Assembly (NCBI GenBank): GCA_033002965.1
Contig: JAURVB010013284.1
Location: 124,001-188,000 of the forward strand
Length of the DNA stretch: 64,000 nucleotides
Reading direction: 5' to 3'
DNA from: Piper betle
Lineage: Eukaryota; Streptophyta; Magnoliopsida; Piperales; Piperaceae
Shown here: positions 13,061-23,445 of the stretch, one piece after another
Layout of the letters: every line of letters begins with the position of its first letter
How positions within the stretch are numbered: position 1 is the first letter of the stretch
Position numbers and translations under genes: made by a program
The notes under the pieces: model-generated
Told to the model about the DNA's origin: nothing
Databases searched by the model: none
The model's input: the letters and a program-made list of their open reading frames with translations, nothing else

Positions 13061-13109
<49 letters not shown>
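13061..13109. repeat. (TA)n microsatellite
   Basis: About 24 TA units at the left edge of the first TA-bounded island. Confidence 0.97.
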
Positions 13110-13111
<2 letters not shown>

Positions 13112-13256
13112 ACAAAAGATTTCAAACTAAGAGCCAGAAAATTTTACCTACGCCCATCTTTCATCTTGGCCATCCTTCTGAATAGACGGCCAGGATCAAA
13201 CCATTTTCTTATATCCGATGCAGAAAGCTTTTCTACTTTTGGCGCAGAGAAGCGGT

Positions 13257-13258
<2 letters not shown>
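13110..13258. mobile_element. TA-bounded island D (short)
   Basis: About 149 bp lying precisely between two long TA tracts. It has no coding capacity. A small hairpin is visible (TTGGCCATCC, then GACGGCCAGGATC). It shares with island C next door the TA boundaries and GGCCATCC/GACGGCC hairpin wording. I infer a short non-autonomous element that inserted into, or carried, the microsatellite. Confidence 0.5.

Positions 13259-13297
<39 letters not shown>
13259..13297. repeat. (TA)n microsatellite
   Basis: About 19 TA units separating islands D and C. Confidence 0.97.
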
Positions 13298-13302
<5 letters not shown>

Positions 13303-13943
13303 CCAATTTCCTGCGCCAGAGGCAGGAAATCGGCTCTCTGCGCCATAATTTTCTGGGCCATCCGATTACAAGGACGGCCCAGATGTATGGGTTTTTTAAA
13401 AAAATTAAAATTTGATCTGGACCATCCGATTTCATGGACGGTCCAGATCATCAAGCCCGCCAGCCCGCCCCAACGGCCGGCCGCCCAGCCTCACCGCCCC
13501 GCCTCGCCGCGACTACCGCCCACCCCACCCCGCCCCGACGGCTGCCCGCCCTAGCCCCTCCGCCCCACCTCCTCCCGCCCCACCCCGTCTCGCCGCCACG
13601 GCCGCCCGCCCAGCCCCTCCGCCCCGCCTCGCCGCGACTGCCACCCGCTTAGCCCCTCTGCCCACCTCGCCCCCTCCCCCCTGTCCCTGCCCCGCCCTCT
13701 CCCTCCCCCTCTGCCTTTGCCCCCCGCCCCCGCCGCGATGACCGCCCCACCCTGCCCCCTCCCCCTCTGCCCTTTCCCCGCCCCCGGCTGCCGGCGGTCG
13801 GCACCCGGCTGCCGGCGGCAAAATGGGTGGGTGAGTATTTGTTTTTTTTAATCAAATCTGGGCCGTCCAATCAACAGGGACGGCCCAGATTGAAATGTGA
13901 GGCAGGAAAGTTTTCCTGCCCTTTGTGCAGGGAAACTTTCCTG
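13298..13943. mobile_element. TA-bounded island C with inverted-repeat ends and GC-rich core
   Basis: The left end carries nested hairpins (TTTCCTGCGCC with GGCAGGAAA; GGGCCATCCGATTA with GGACGGCCCAGAT). The right end carries the inverted counterparts (TCTGGGCCGTCC; GGACGGCCCAGATTG; GGCAGGAAAG with CTTTCCTGCC) and meets a TATATATATA tract at 13944. The core, about 13450-13820, is low-complexity C-rich CCGCCC repeats; open frames there encode Pro/Ala/Arg runs and are not genes. I infer a non-autonomous foldback or MITE-like element. Confidence 0.6.
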
Positions 13944-15133
13944 TATATATATACATATACCATGAGGTCCATATCACCTAATTACATCCACATTCAATAT
14001 AACCTCTCGATATTTTAGTCGTGTAGCTCTTCGTTTACCAAAACATACTAACCTCCTTATATACAAAATATCCAAATTATGCTCTTTTCTAACGTCCACT
14101 GTTCTCTTCTATCTTGCATTTGGTTTAGCAATCTCTTTCCCAGCTAGTGCTTCATTTTGTTCGTTTATTAGTGTCTTTTGTGCACCTAAAGCTAATTAAA
14201 GAGTTTAGATGTTTAAGTATCGGCCCTTTTACCACCATTGACTGATATCATGGCTAAGGACCCTCAATCCGTATAGATGTCAACACATTAACAACGTTTA
14301 TATAACTCAGATGTCATTCCTGACGTCAACTGCCTTCACCTTGTTGAGTTAGGAAGAGTTTACAAGCATGCATTTGTTTATTTTGATAGAGATTAATTGG
14401 CTATAGATAAAAAGTACTTAATTTATTAAGAAACACGATGAAAAGAGTACTTTCTCAAGTAAAAACATATCTATATTTTTCAATATCATCAAGCATATAT
14501 CTATGTCAAATTTATTTCACTCAATGCATTCAATATTGTGGGTTCATTATCAAAGATTGGTGTACTTATACTCCAAAATGCCGACATAAAAATGAAACTG
14601 GTGCGGTTTTTTATTTCTTAATCACCTATCCTTTCTCATTCAATATGGCCGTCGTTATAATCTGAAAGATCAGTGATTCAACCGAAAAGTATATAATGAA
14701 ATCTTTTAGGCAACAAAGGCTAGATATATGTAATTAACAAACATTTAGTCAAAAGTTTTGTCTCAATTATGGCCAGCTATGTCAACCATGGTTACTTTTA
14801 TTTTATATTATATAATTTTCACCTTAGAGCGATATATTTAGAATAATTTTCTCCTATCGATCAGTCAACTTGTAATGATCCAGTAGATTACTAAGTAAAT
14901 AAGAAATTAGGTTGATGTGTATATATATGTATATACTAGACAACATTATTTAAGTGACATGGATGTCAAGTATTTTGGAGGAAGTTATACATGCTTGTAT
15001 ATATACTAATATACATGTATATTCACCGTTTACTCCACGTCTACTTCAAAAGAATGATTCATGGGGAGGGTCCCTTGCCTTTTATATGTATGCCATAATT
15101 GCAGTGAGCCCAATACTATTTCAATGTATTGGG

Positions 15134-15135
<2 letters not shown>
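13944..15135. other. AT-rich spacer between islands C and A
   Basis: No gene is visible. Open frames of 63-91 codons are AT-rich and partly made of TA-repeat Ile/Tyr runs. Confidence 0.45.

Positions 15136-15211
<76 letters not shown>
15136..15211. repeat. (TA)n microsatellite, longest in the window
   Basis: An uninterrupted TA tract of about 38 units at the left edge of island A. Confidence 0.97.
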
Positions 15212-15213
<2 letters not shown>

Positions 15214-15864
15214 GAAAAGATTCCTGTAATAGAGCATAGCTAACATGGCTGTGCTCGAGTTTGTTTAGAGCCGTCCGATTGAGATCTGATGGCTGGGATA
15301 AAAATCCCGCCCCTCTGCATCTGTTTCGATAGAAATCCGGCGTTTTGCTCCGCTCCACCGTCCAATCCGCCATCACCGGCAAAGTCCTCCTCGGCCTCAT
15401 CGAGGGCGCCGACATCATGCCAGCGCTTCGTCCCCCTGTCCCCGCCGAGGAGCTCATGCCGGTCGCAGCCCCTGCTATGCTCGCCTGCATACAGGTGGCT
15501 GGGCCAAGCTCTGTTTCATACCGAGGACGCTGGGGCTTCTTCGTCACCCGGGGGATTCGGGGGCTTTGGGTTATTTCTCGGGAGGAAGGAGAAGGAGGAG
15601 GGCGGAGGGGCGAGAGAGGAGATTTTGTCTCGCTTTCATTCACCCAAAATCATTATAAACAGCATAACATAGCGTCAGGGATGAATACCATAAGCGTCGA
15701 TGAATAACATAAACGTATGAATTGCATAACATAACCGTATAAACTGCAACACCAGACCTCCTGCGAGAAGGGCGGCAACCCAACGGTGTGGTGAAGAATC
15801 TGAAATTCTGAGGCTGAAGTTGCTGGCTGGATACAGAGGAGACGATGCAAATGCCGGTGGAGTC

Positions 15865-16190
15865 GTCCAAAATATTGCAGCTTCAGAAGACGTAGCTAGC
15901 GTCCGTGGAGTCAATGGAGGTGCTGACAAATGTGGGCGTGGCGGAGGAGGAGGAGTTGGACTCCGCGGTGTGTTTGGAGGACTGCCGTTGGCGTGAGAAA
16001 CAGAGGAAGCTCTGTCCTTAAAGGCGTCTAAATAGCTGCACCTTCAAATGACATAGACTGGGTCGGAGGCGTCAATGGAGGAGATGCCAACAGTGGACGT
16101 GGCGGCGGAGGGAGGAGGGGGTGGACTGCGCGGTGGGCTTGGCGGACCGTCGCTGGCAGGGAAACAGATGAAGCGGGAATGGACGAAGCG
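15865..16190. repeat. Tandem duplication inside island A
   Basis: Two imperfect copies of about 160 bp, each running from a GCAGCTTCA/GCACCTTCA start through GTCAATGGAGG, a purine-rich GGCGGAGGAGG block and a GGAAACAGA-like end. The function is unknown. Confidence 0.6.
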
Positions 16191-16224
16191 GGAAACAGAG
16201 GCAGGGGAGAAGAAGGAGTTTAGG

Positions 16225-16790
16225 TGCCGGGGGTAGTTTCGTAATAAAAACTTGATTCGCTCCTGACTCAAGTCAATATTACGAAATACATGTCGAAAAA
16301 TATGAAAAAATCGAGTAAAATACCATAAAATTTAAAAATCAATTACAACTTGATTATTTTATTTTTTGGCATTTTATAGTATTTTTTAATATTTTTTGGT
16401 GTGTATTTCATCATATTGACACGAGTCAGGATCGAGTAAAGTTTTTATTACAAAATTGCCCCTGTCGGGATCGAGTCGGGATGTATTTCATCATATTTTT
16501 TCATATTTTTAAAGATTTATTTCGTAATATTAACATGAGTTGGGAAGGAAATGGGCATAGGTAATTTTGTAATAAAAACTTTACTCACTCTTGACACGAG
16601 TCAATATTAGGAAATAAATCCCGACAAATATTAAAAAATAAATTAAAATACCATAATTTTTTATTACGAAATTATTTTATTTTATGGAATTTACTGTATT
16701 TTTTATTATTATTTTGATCTATTTTATAATATTGACTTGAGTCGGCAGCGAGTAAACTTTTTATTACGAAACTACCCCTCCCATTTCGTT
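16225..16790. repeat. Palindromic GACTCGAGTC-type modules in island A
   Basis: Successive inverted blocks with GTAATAAAAACTTGA on one side, CAAGTTTTTATTAC-like counterparts on the other, and TATTACGAAATAAAT / ATTTATTTCGTAATATT pairs between. Each unit of about 160-250 bp can fold into one long AT-rich hairpin. The same wording recurs in island B and inside the retrotransposon LTRs of this window. Confidence 0.7.
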
Positions 16791-17412
16791 CTCCCTTGCT
16801 TTGCCCCGCGATCGGTCTCTTTTTGCCCTTGTTTTGCCGCCCGCCGCCGGCCGGTGCCGTCGCCACCTCGCCATTGCCTCCATTCCTTCCCCCTGTCCCT
16901 GTCATTTTCATTCCCCGGCCGCCAGCTCCCGCCGTCAACCGCCCTCATGACTTGCTCGGATTGGCCGCCCTCATGACAACCGCCTCGGCGAGGGAGGGCA
17001 AATTCGTGATCAAAGGAGGACTACAGCTGCAGGCTGGCGTAGGCGACAACTTTGTGGACATCAGCGATGTAGTCGACGATGGAAAAATGTGAACTTGGCA
17101 GGGCAAGCGGTAGGCAGAGCAGGGGCAGTGCGGTGCCGGGCGTCGTGGCTAGTATGAACACCAACCTCAACGGGGACGAGGGGGACGAAGCACTGGAACA
17201 TGATGTCGGCACCCTTGATGAGGCCGATGAAGACTCCGCCGACGACGGTGAACTTGCCGGTGGACGCTGGAACAGAGAAAGGGATGGTGGGGAGGAGAAA
17301 CAGTTTTTTTTTTTTGGGATTGAATTTGAGCCGTCGGATCATCATCTAAGGGCTGTAATCAAATTCTATCACAACGAACATAGCTGTACTCTAATACATC
17401 AATCTTTTTTCC

Positions 17413-17436
17413 TATATATATATATATATATATATA
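17413..17436. repeat. (TA)n microsatellite
   Basis: About 12 TA units closing island A on the right. Confidence 0.95.
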
Positions 17437-17946
17437 ATTTTAAATTTTGTTGAAAGGTTAATGAGAATGAAATGAGTAAGTCAGAACCAATGGTTCAAAA
17501 TGTATAATGAAAGTAATTAATGAATTGAACGAGGTGGTTGAATTTGAGGAGCTACAAAATCTGGAATGAGAAAATGAAAACAAAAACTCGTAAAGTACCG
17601 TTGGTACATTATTGATACCCCAAGAAAGAATGAGATTCAATTTTAGTGATGAAACTTATAATTTTTATAATGCATATGATTTGTTAGGGGGATTTGGTAC
17701 TAGAAAAATTTCTTCTATTTATTTCAAGGGATCAAATATCCTATATAAAAGGTTATTTGTTTGTGAGAAGGAAGGAACAAAAAGAGGTTGAATGGCCCTA
17801 CAGAAACTGAAAAGAATGTTAAACAACGACCATACACAAGAGAGAATTGTAAGGCATGGATAATAATTAAATTAAACAATGAAAGGAAATGAATTATGGT
17901 TAACTTTGAAGACATTCATACACATGGTTTTGCATCTCAAACATGT
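17437..17946. other. AT-rich spacer between islands A and B
   Basis: Ordinary AT-rich sequence with no gene, no inverted repeats and no GC-rich cargo. Confidence 0.45.
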
Positions 17947-17964
17947 TATATATATATATATATA
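17947..17964. repeat. (TA)n microsatellite
   Basis: About 9 TA units at the left edge of island B. Confidence 0.95.
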
Positions 17965-20562
17965 GGGAAAAAGGTGGTTGTGCTGGAGCACAGCCACCTT
18001 GGCTGTCCCTCAAGGGTGTCCCAGCCGTTGGATCACAATCCAACGGCTGGAAATTAAATCCTCCCCCCACACCCAATTACACACCCCCCCTCGACGGAAC
18101 CGCGCCGGCCAACTTGTCCCCCTCCCGCCGCAAGCCACCTCTCCTCCCCCCCTGCCCCTCGTTTCTGCCCTGCCGCCGCCTAGCCCGGTTTGCCGCGCCG
18201 AATTGGCACCCCCGTTTTGCGGCGGTGCCTTGGGTCACCCGGGGAAGAGTCGGGAATGGAGGGAAGAGGCTAGGGATTGTCGCCGAAGGTCTTTGCTGGG
18301 TTGGTGGTCGGCAGCGACGCGTGCAAGGTGGGTGGCAACGGGTGGCCAGGAAGGAAAAGGGTAGGGAGAGGGGGAAGAAAGGGAGGCAGCGGCGAGTCGG
18401 CGACGGACTGGACGGCGGAGTAGCTGGCCGGAAACGGGCGGCCGGCGGCGAGGTCGCCGGCGGTCGGATGCTGCGGCAAAACAGGGGAGAACAGAACGGT
18501 GGCGCGGAGAAGAAAATGATAGGGGTAGTTTGGTAATAAAAACTTGACTCGGTCCCGACTCGAGTCAATATTACGAAATAAATCCCAAAAAATATTAAAA
18601 AATTCAAAAATAAAATAAAATAATCGAATTCTAATGAATTATTTTATTTTATGGTATTTTACCCTATTTTTTCATATTTTTTGAGAGGGGTAGTTTTAAA
18701 TTAAAAACTTAACTCGAGCTCGACTTGTGTCAATATTATGAAATAAATCTCAAAAAATATGAAAAAATAGAGTAAAATACCATAGAATAAAATAATCCAT
18801 TAAAACTAGATTATTTTATGTTCTGTTATTTTATTGTATTTTTTATATTTTTGGGGATTTATTTCGTAATATTATCTTGAATCGAGAGCGAGTAAAGTTT
18901 TTATTACGAAATTGCAATCGAGTCATTTTCCCCCAACTCACCCTCCACTTGAGTTAATATTACAAAATAAATTTTAAAAAATAAAATAAAATAATTTCGT
19001 AATAAAAATTTGACTCGCTTCCAACTCGAGTCAATATTACAAAATATATCCTAAAAAATATAAAAAATATAATAAAATACCATAAAATAAAATAATTAAG
19101 TTTAATGAATTATTTTATTTTATGGTATTTTAATCTATTTTTTTCATATTTTTTGAGATTTATTTCGTAATATTAATCAAATTGAGTCAAGCTTTTATTT
19201 TAAAACTACTCCTCTTGAAAAATATGAAAAAACAGGGTAAAATACCATAAAATAAAATAATACATTATAATTTGATTATTTTATTTTTTGGTATTTTCCT
19301 GAATTGTTTTTACATTTTTAGGGAATTATTTCGTAATATTGACTCTAGTCTGGACCGAGTCAAGTTTTTATTACAAAACTACCCCTGCCCATTTCCTTCC
19401 CAACTTGTGTCAATATCACGAAATAAATCTAAATAAAAAATAAAAAAAATAGATAAAAATACCATAAGATAAAATAATCAATTAGAACTCAATTATTTTA
19501 TTTTATGGTATTTTATTATATTTTTAATATTTTTCGAGATATATTTCACAATATTAACTAGAGTCGAGTGCAAGTCAAGTTTTTATTACGAAATTACCCC
19601 TGCCAATTTCCTCCTCCCTCTTTTATTTTGCTGGTGGCTCTGTTTTTCCACCTTTTGCCGTGCCACCCAATCGCTAGTGACCTCGCCGCCGGCCGCTCGC
19701 TGGCGACTTCGAGAGCAAGTCGTAAAATATTGACCGTGAGCGAGTAAAATTTTTTTTACGAAATTATTTTTTATATATATTTTTAAATTTATTTCATAAT
19801 ATTGACTAAGCGAGTCAAGTTTTTATTACGAAATTATTTTTTAAATTTTTTTAAATTTAGATCGTAAAATTAAGTCGGGTCGAGAGCGAGTCAATTTTTT
19901 ATTACGAATTTGCCATCCACCTCTGTTTTGCCCGCACCCACTGCCGGCGGCCCGCTCTGGCCGGCGACATTGCCGCCGGCGGCCAGCTACTAGGTAGCGA
20001 TGTCGTCGCCTCGCCACCGTCATCAAGTCCGGCGTCCCTCCTGTATCCTCTCCCACCTCCCTGCCTTCTCTGTGGCCACCCGCTCCATCTCCACTGCCGA
20101 CGCCGTCGATGCCAACGTCGACAACCTCCTCGACCTCCTCTCCCCTGGCGGCGACGGCAAAATCCGCGCGATCATCGACGATATCCGGGCCAAGAGCCCC
20201 CGTTCGTGCACCGTGCGGCGAAGATCCGGCGTGAAATAGAGGATTTCGAAAACAGAGATGCCAGCCAGAGCGGGCCGCCGTGGTGGGAGAGGTCGACCGT
20301 CCTGGGGGAGGGAAATCGAGTGCCGGGGGAGGGAGAGGTCGACCGCATAGGCGAGCGCCGAGGGGGGGGGCGCGGAGAGGTCGAGCGCGGGGGAGGTGAG
20401 GCGAGCGACCGACCGGCGTTGGTGGGAGGCGACCGACCGACCTACTCCAATCTTTTGAGAACTTTCATACCTACATTAATTATTTACATCCGTTGGATTG
20501 AATCCAACGGCTGGAAACTGCAGTACAGCCATCTTGGCTGTACTGCAATACAGCAATCCTCA

Positions 20563-20566
<4 letters not shown>
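17965..20566. mobile_element. TA-bounded foldback island B with GC-rich cargo and palindrome array
   Basis: The left terminus has a GCTGGAGCACAGCC hairpin, GGCTGT, and CAGCCGTTGGATCAC facing ATCCAACGGCTGG. The right terminus, reverse-complemented, has the same order (GTACAGCC, GGCTGTACTGC, CAGCCGTTGGATTCA, ATCCAACGGATG). Inside are a GC-rich block (18050-18520), an array of palindromic AT-rich modules (18520-19900), and a second GC-rich block (19905-20440) with a short coding-like frame at 20000-20236 (plus), beginning with an Arg/Ser-rich stretch and then VATRSISTADAVDANVDNL. No transposase is present. It resembles island A in termini, TA boundaries and module content, so I infer the same family. 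Confidence 0.6.
18525..19900. repeat. Array of palindromic AT-rich modules in island B
   Basis: At least five inverted units, each bounded by GTAATAAAAACTTGACTCG-type sequence and its complement, with TACCATAAAATAAAATAAT opposite TTATTTTATGGTATTTTA in the stem. The unit 18690-18915 is a clear example, about 225 bp. Units diverge from one another, so this is not a recent satellite expansion. Confidence 0.75.

Positions 20567-20612
<46 letters not shown>
20567..20612. repeat. (TA)n microsatellite
   Basis: About 23 TA units closing island B on the right. Confidence 0.96.
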
Positions 20613-20614
<2 letters not shown>

Positions 20615-20699
20615 CTTTGTTAGGTAGAATTGTTCTTAATTAAATCCATATTATTTTGTTTTTATTTGTTAGGTTAAAAAGATCTGATCGCATAGGAAT

Positions 20700-21490
20700 A
20701 TAAAATCAGCTTCTAAAAAGCTTATTATAGATCTAAATGATTGTAGAATTGGGCTATCTAAAATTTCTTGGGTCTTCAATCACGGTGGGGCTTGTATGGA
20801 TAAAATTACTTCACGTGATTGTAAGAATCATCTAATAACGGCAAGAAAAAATAATCTTGGTCAATAATATATGCAAGTGTTTGATTTCTTTCAATGTAAA
20901 ATAGAGGTTAAAGATGATTTTTTCTTTAAAATAGAGGTTGATGAAAATAATCAACTTAGAAATATTTTTTGGGCAAATAAAATGTCAAGGATGACATATA
21001 TGTAATTTGAGAATATTGTAGTTTTTGATGTGGCATACAACACAAATAGTTTTAAAATAGCTTTTGCTTCATTCACAGGTGTTAATCATCATAGGTAATC
21101 TACACTGTTTAGATGAAATAACTGGCATTTTTACTTGGTTGTTTGAAACATGCTTAGAGTACACATGGGGTAAGAAGCAACATTGTATAATAACAAATCA
21201 ACATTTAGCAATGAAAAATGTTATTACAAAAGTCTTTCCTAGTACTGAACATAAGTTTTGTTCTTGACATATTGGAGTGAAAGTCAAGATGCATTTAAAT
21301 TAATTTGGACAACATTCAGAATTTATCAAAAACTATAATAACCGGAGATTTGATGAAACGGTTGAAAAAAGAAATAAATTGGAAATAGATGAAAGTGAAA
21401 TATGATATTAAAGCATGTAGTTAGTTAAATAAAATATATGATGTTTGTTCACAATGTACTAGTGCCTACCTAAAAGATTATTTTTTTCCT
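20700..21490 (+). pseudogene. FAR1-related / MULE transposase-domain relic
   Basis: Broken pieces in several frames follow the order seen in FAR1/FHY3-related proteins and Mutator-like transposases. First comes KITSRDCKNHLITARKNN, then FDFFQCKIE, then IEVDENNQLRNIFWANKMSR and VVFDVAYNTNSFKIAFASF with GVNHH. A different frame (21064-21264) gives GIFTWLFETCLEYTWGKKQ, then CIITNQHLAMKNVI and VFPSTEHKFC before a stop and HIG. Stops (for example after WANKMSRMTYM) and at least one frameshift near 21085 rule out a functional product. It could be a decayed domesticated FRS gene or the remains of an autonomous MULE. It directly abuts island B. Confidence 0.75.
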
Positions 21491-22296
21491 GGAATGACAT
21501 CTAGCCAACATGACAAAAGGTAGGGCAGACGACAGTGGGTGGTCGGCAATGTGCAGACATCAAGGGGCGGTGAGGGCAAGACAACAAGGATAAGGGAGGA
21601 CAGCTGAGGACATGAGGCAAGGATGAAGGGGCGGGGATGATGGTTAGGGGTCGAGGAAGGGGGAAAGGTTTAGAGGAAGACTTTTTTTAATTTAAAAAAT
21701 AGATATATGCTATCTTTATAATCAGGCGATGCAAATTAAAAATAATATAATTACAAGAAATTTTCCCCAAGTACCCCGAGGTTACTCAAATCCTATATAT
21801 ATATCCTATGTATATTTAACATCTTAAGATGATGGGCACCTTCGCTTTTGACAACTCCAAGAGGTCAATAATTGAACTAGGGAGGGGAACTCAGTAAAAC
21901 CCAAAAATTGATAAATATATATACACATTTGCTCGTTGCAAGAGTGCAATTAGACTCGAACATTTCTGCACAACAGTTGTCTGTAACTCTAGACGGCACA
22001 TGCTTATATTTGTACAATATGACCCACATGCATTTTTGACGTTATAAAATAAAATGACCATATATGTTGAGCAATATAGTAATATAGTTCTGAACATTTT
22101 AACTCGCAGTATCTGGAAAGGAGCTGAAGAAGATCTACGAAAAATATCTCTAAATCTTCGCCAATCTGATCCAGCAACGCAATAATTACTCCTATGGGGT
22201 GAACAGCTTAAAAAGCTCCATGGCCATGTCTCTTTCACATTTTTGAGCATCTCTTGCTGTCTGGCCTTTTTATGTGATTGTTCCTTTGAGGAAGGA
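21491..22296. other. Spacer upstream of the SPEAR-like gene
   Basis: A purine-rich block at about 21515-21680 (GGTCGGCAATG, GGGGCGG, GGGTCGAGGAAGG) resembles degraded GC-rich transposon cargo. The rest is AT-rich and should hold the promoter and leader of the next gene. The minus-strand open frame at 21891-22391 is the antisense shadow of exon 1 extended into the leader. Confidence 0.4.
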
Positions 22297-23235
22297 ATGG
22301 AAGGCAGATACTTTGGAGAAGCTGCGAGCCCGGGCAAGGGAAGGTCTGGGTCTTCAAGGAGAGCAAGGAAGAGCAGTTCTGACAAACCCAAGCAGCCACA
22401 AAGGGGTCTTGGAGTTGCCCAATTAGAGAAGATCAGAATAAGTAGCGAGAGAGGTTGTTCTAGTACTTATATTCCATCCGTTCATAGTCCTCCGACCATG
22501 CTCCAGGTACTTGGAATTTTTTGGTTCTCCTAAGTTTGACGTTCTTGTTGATGATCTAGCCTAAGTCTTATAAGTTGGTTAACTTGTTGCCTTTGTAAAT
22601 TAAGGAAGGAGATGCAAGAATGGGAATAGGATTTTCTTCTTCAGGACCAGCCGGCTCTTTTGTTATAAGTTCTTCTTTCGGTTATCAACCCAACATAAGG
22701 GTAAGCAATTAAGATTTGAGGTAAATAGTTAATTATCTAAGAAAATTTTGTAAGAATTCATAAGAAATTTTGTAAAGAGTTTTCTATATATTTGATAAAA
22801 ACGTATTAAATTCTCAGTAAAGAAACACCTTGTTGTGGTAGGGTAGCTTTTCTCTTTTCTCTTCTCATCAAGGACCGTAACTTAGCAGTTCGTTAGAAAG
22901 GGTTTGTGAATGACAGAATTATTAATGATTTCAGATGGGATTTGGAGACATGGATTCAAGAGAGATCCAACAAGAGAGTTCCATATCTTTGGTTTCTTCT
23001 AGGTAGATATCCAAGATCCAAAGGAATTTTACATGCTTGTAATATAGTTCTTCTATCTTGTCTTTAAAAACCAGCTTTTTATTAGTGACCTCTTCCTCAA
23101 GAAATATAACTTTCTATATCTGATTTCTGCATAAATTTTCTTAGGCAAAGATGGAACAGTAATAACATCTTACAGCCACCAACATCTATGCATTCAAACT
23201 CAACAAGATCCTTCTTATTTAGCCAGCAGAGCGAG

Positions 23236-23277
<42 letters not shown>

Positions 23278-23445
23278 GACCATTGTTATCATAAAATTTG
23301 ATTCTTTCTTTAACATACATTGACATTCGTCTCCAAAAATTATCAGGATTTAGTTGAGGAAAAGAGAAAATGCAACTCAGTTGAATCGAGCAGCCAGAAT
23401 TCCGATGCACAAGAAATCGACTTGGACCTCAAGCTTTCTCTTTGA
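22297..23445 (+). CDS. SPEAR/SPOROCYTELESS-like transcriptional repressor adaptor with EAR motif
   Basis: Members (SPL/NOZZLE, TIE1 and other SPEARs) link TCP and other transcription factors to TOPLESS co-repressors in the nucleus. Exon 1 (22297-22506) encodes a short basic stretch and the family signature KPKQPQRGLGVAQLEKIRI. Later exons by splice sites and frame: 22620-22700, 22935-22991, 23176-23235 and 23347-23445. Together they give 168 residues plus TGA, with all junctions in phase 0. The last exon ends in IDLDLKLSL, an LxLxL EAR repression motif at the extreme C terminus as expected. Exons 1, 4 and 5 are firm. The donor of exon 3 (GTTTCT) is weak, and an alternative donor at 23003 would break the frame. 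The start is the first ATG in frame with the signature. Intron 4 contains a TA microsatellite. Confidence 0.78.
23239..23274. repeat. (TA)n microsatellite in intron 4 of the SPEAR-like gene
   Basis: About 18 TA units starting three bases after the donor at 23236. Confidence 0.95.

Larger units (their letters stand above)
15212..17412. mobile_element. TA-bounded foldback island A with inverted gene-like arms
   Basis: The two ends are inverted copies of each other: the left begins GGGAAAAGATTCCTGTAATA and the right, reverse-complemented, begins GGAAAAAAGATTGATGTATT. Both continue through a GAGC/TACAGC hairpin and a GCCGTCCGAT/CCGACGGCTC block into a GC-rich coding-like segment. Left (plus, about 15345-15450) and right (minus, about 17285-17150) segments both read ITGK/STGK, then GLIEGADIM/GLIKGADIM, then a Pro-rich stretch. 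Arms are therefore about 330 bp. Between them lie a tandem duplication of about 160 bp (15865-16190) and two or three palindromic GACTCGAGTC modules (16225-16770). No transposase is visible. I infer a non-autonomous element that captured a gene fragment. Confidence 0.6.

Noticed and set aside
13412..13870. Pro/Ala/Arg-rich open frames on both strands in island C
   Set aside because: Low-complexity CCGCCC repeats keep all frames open; not evidence of coding.
14954..15643. Open frames containing long Ile-Tyr runs
   Set aside because: They are translations of the TA microsatellite.
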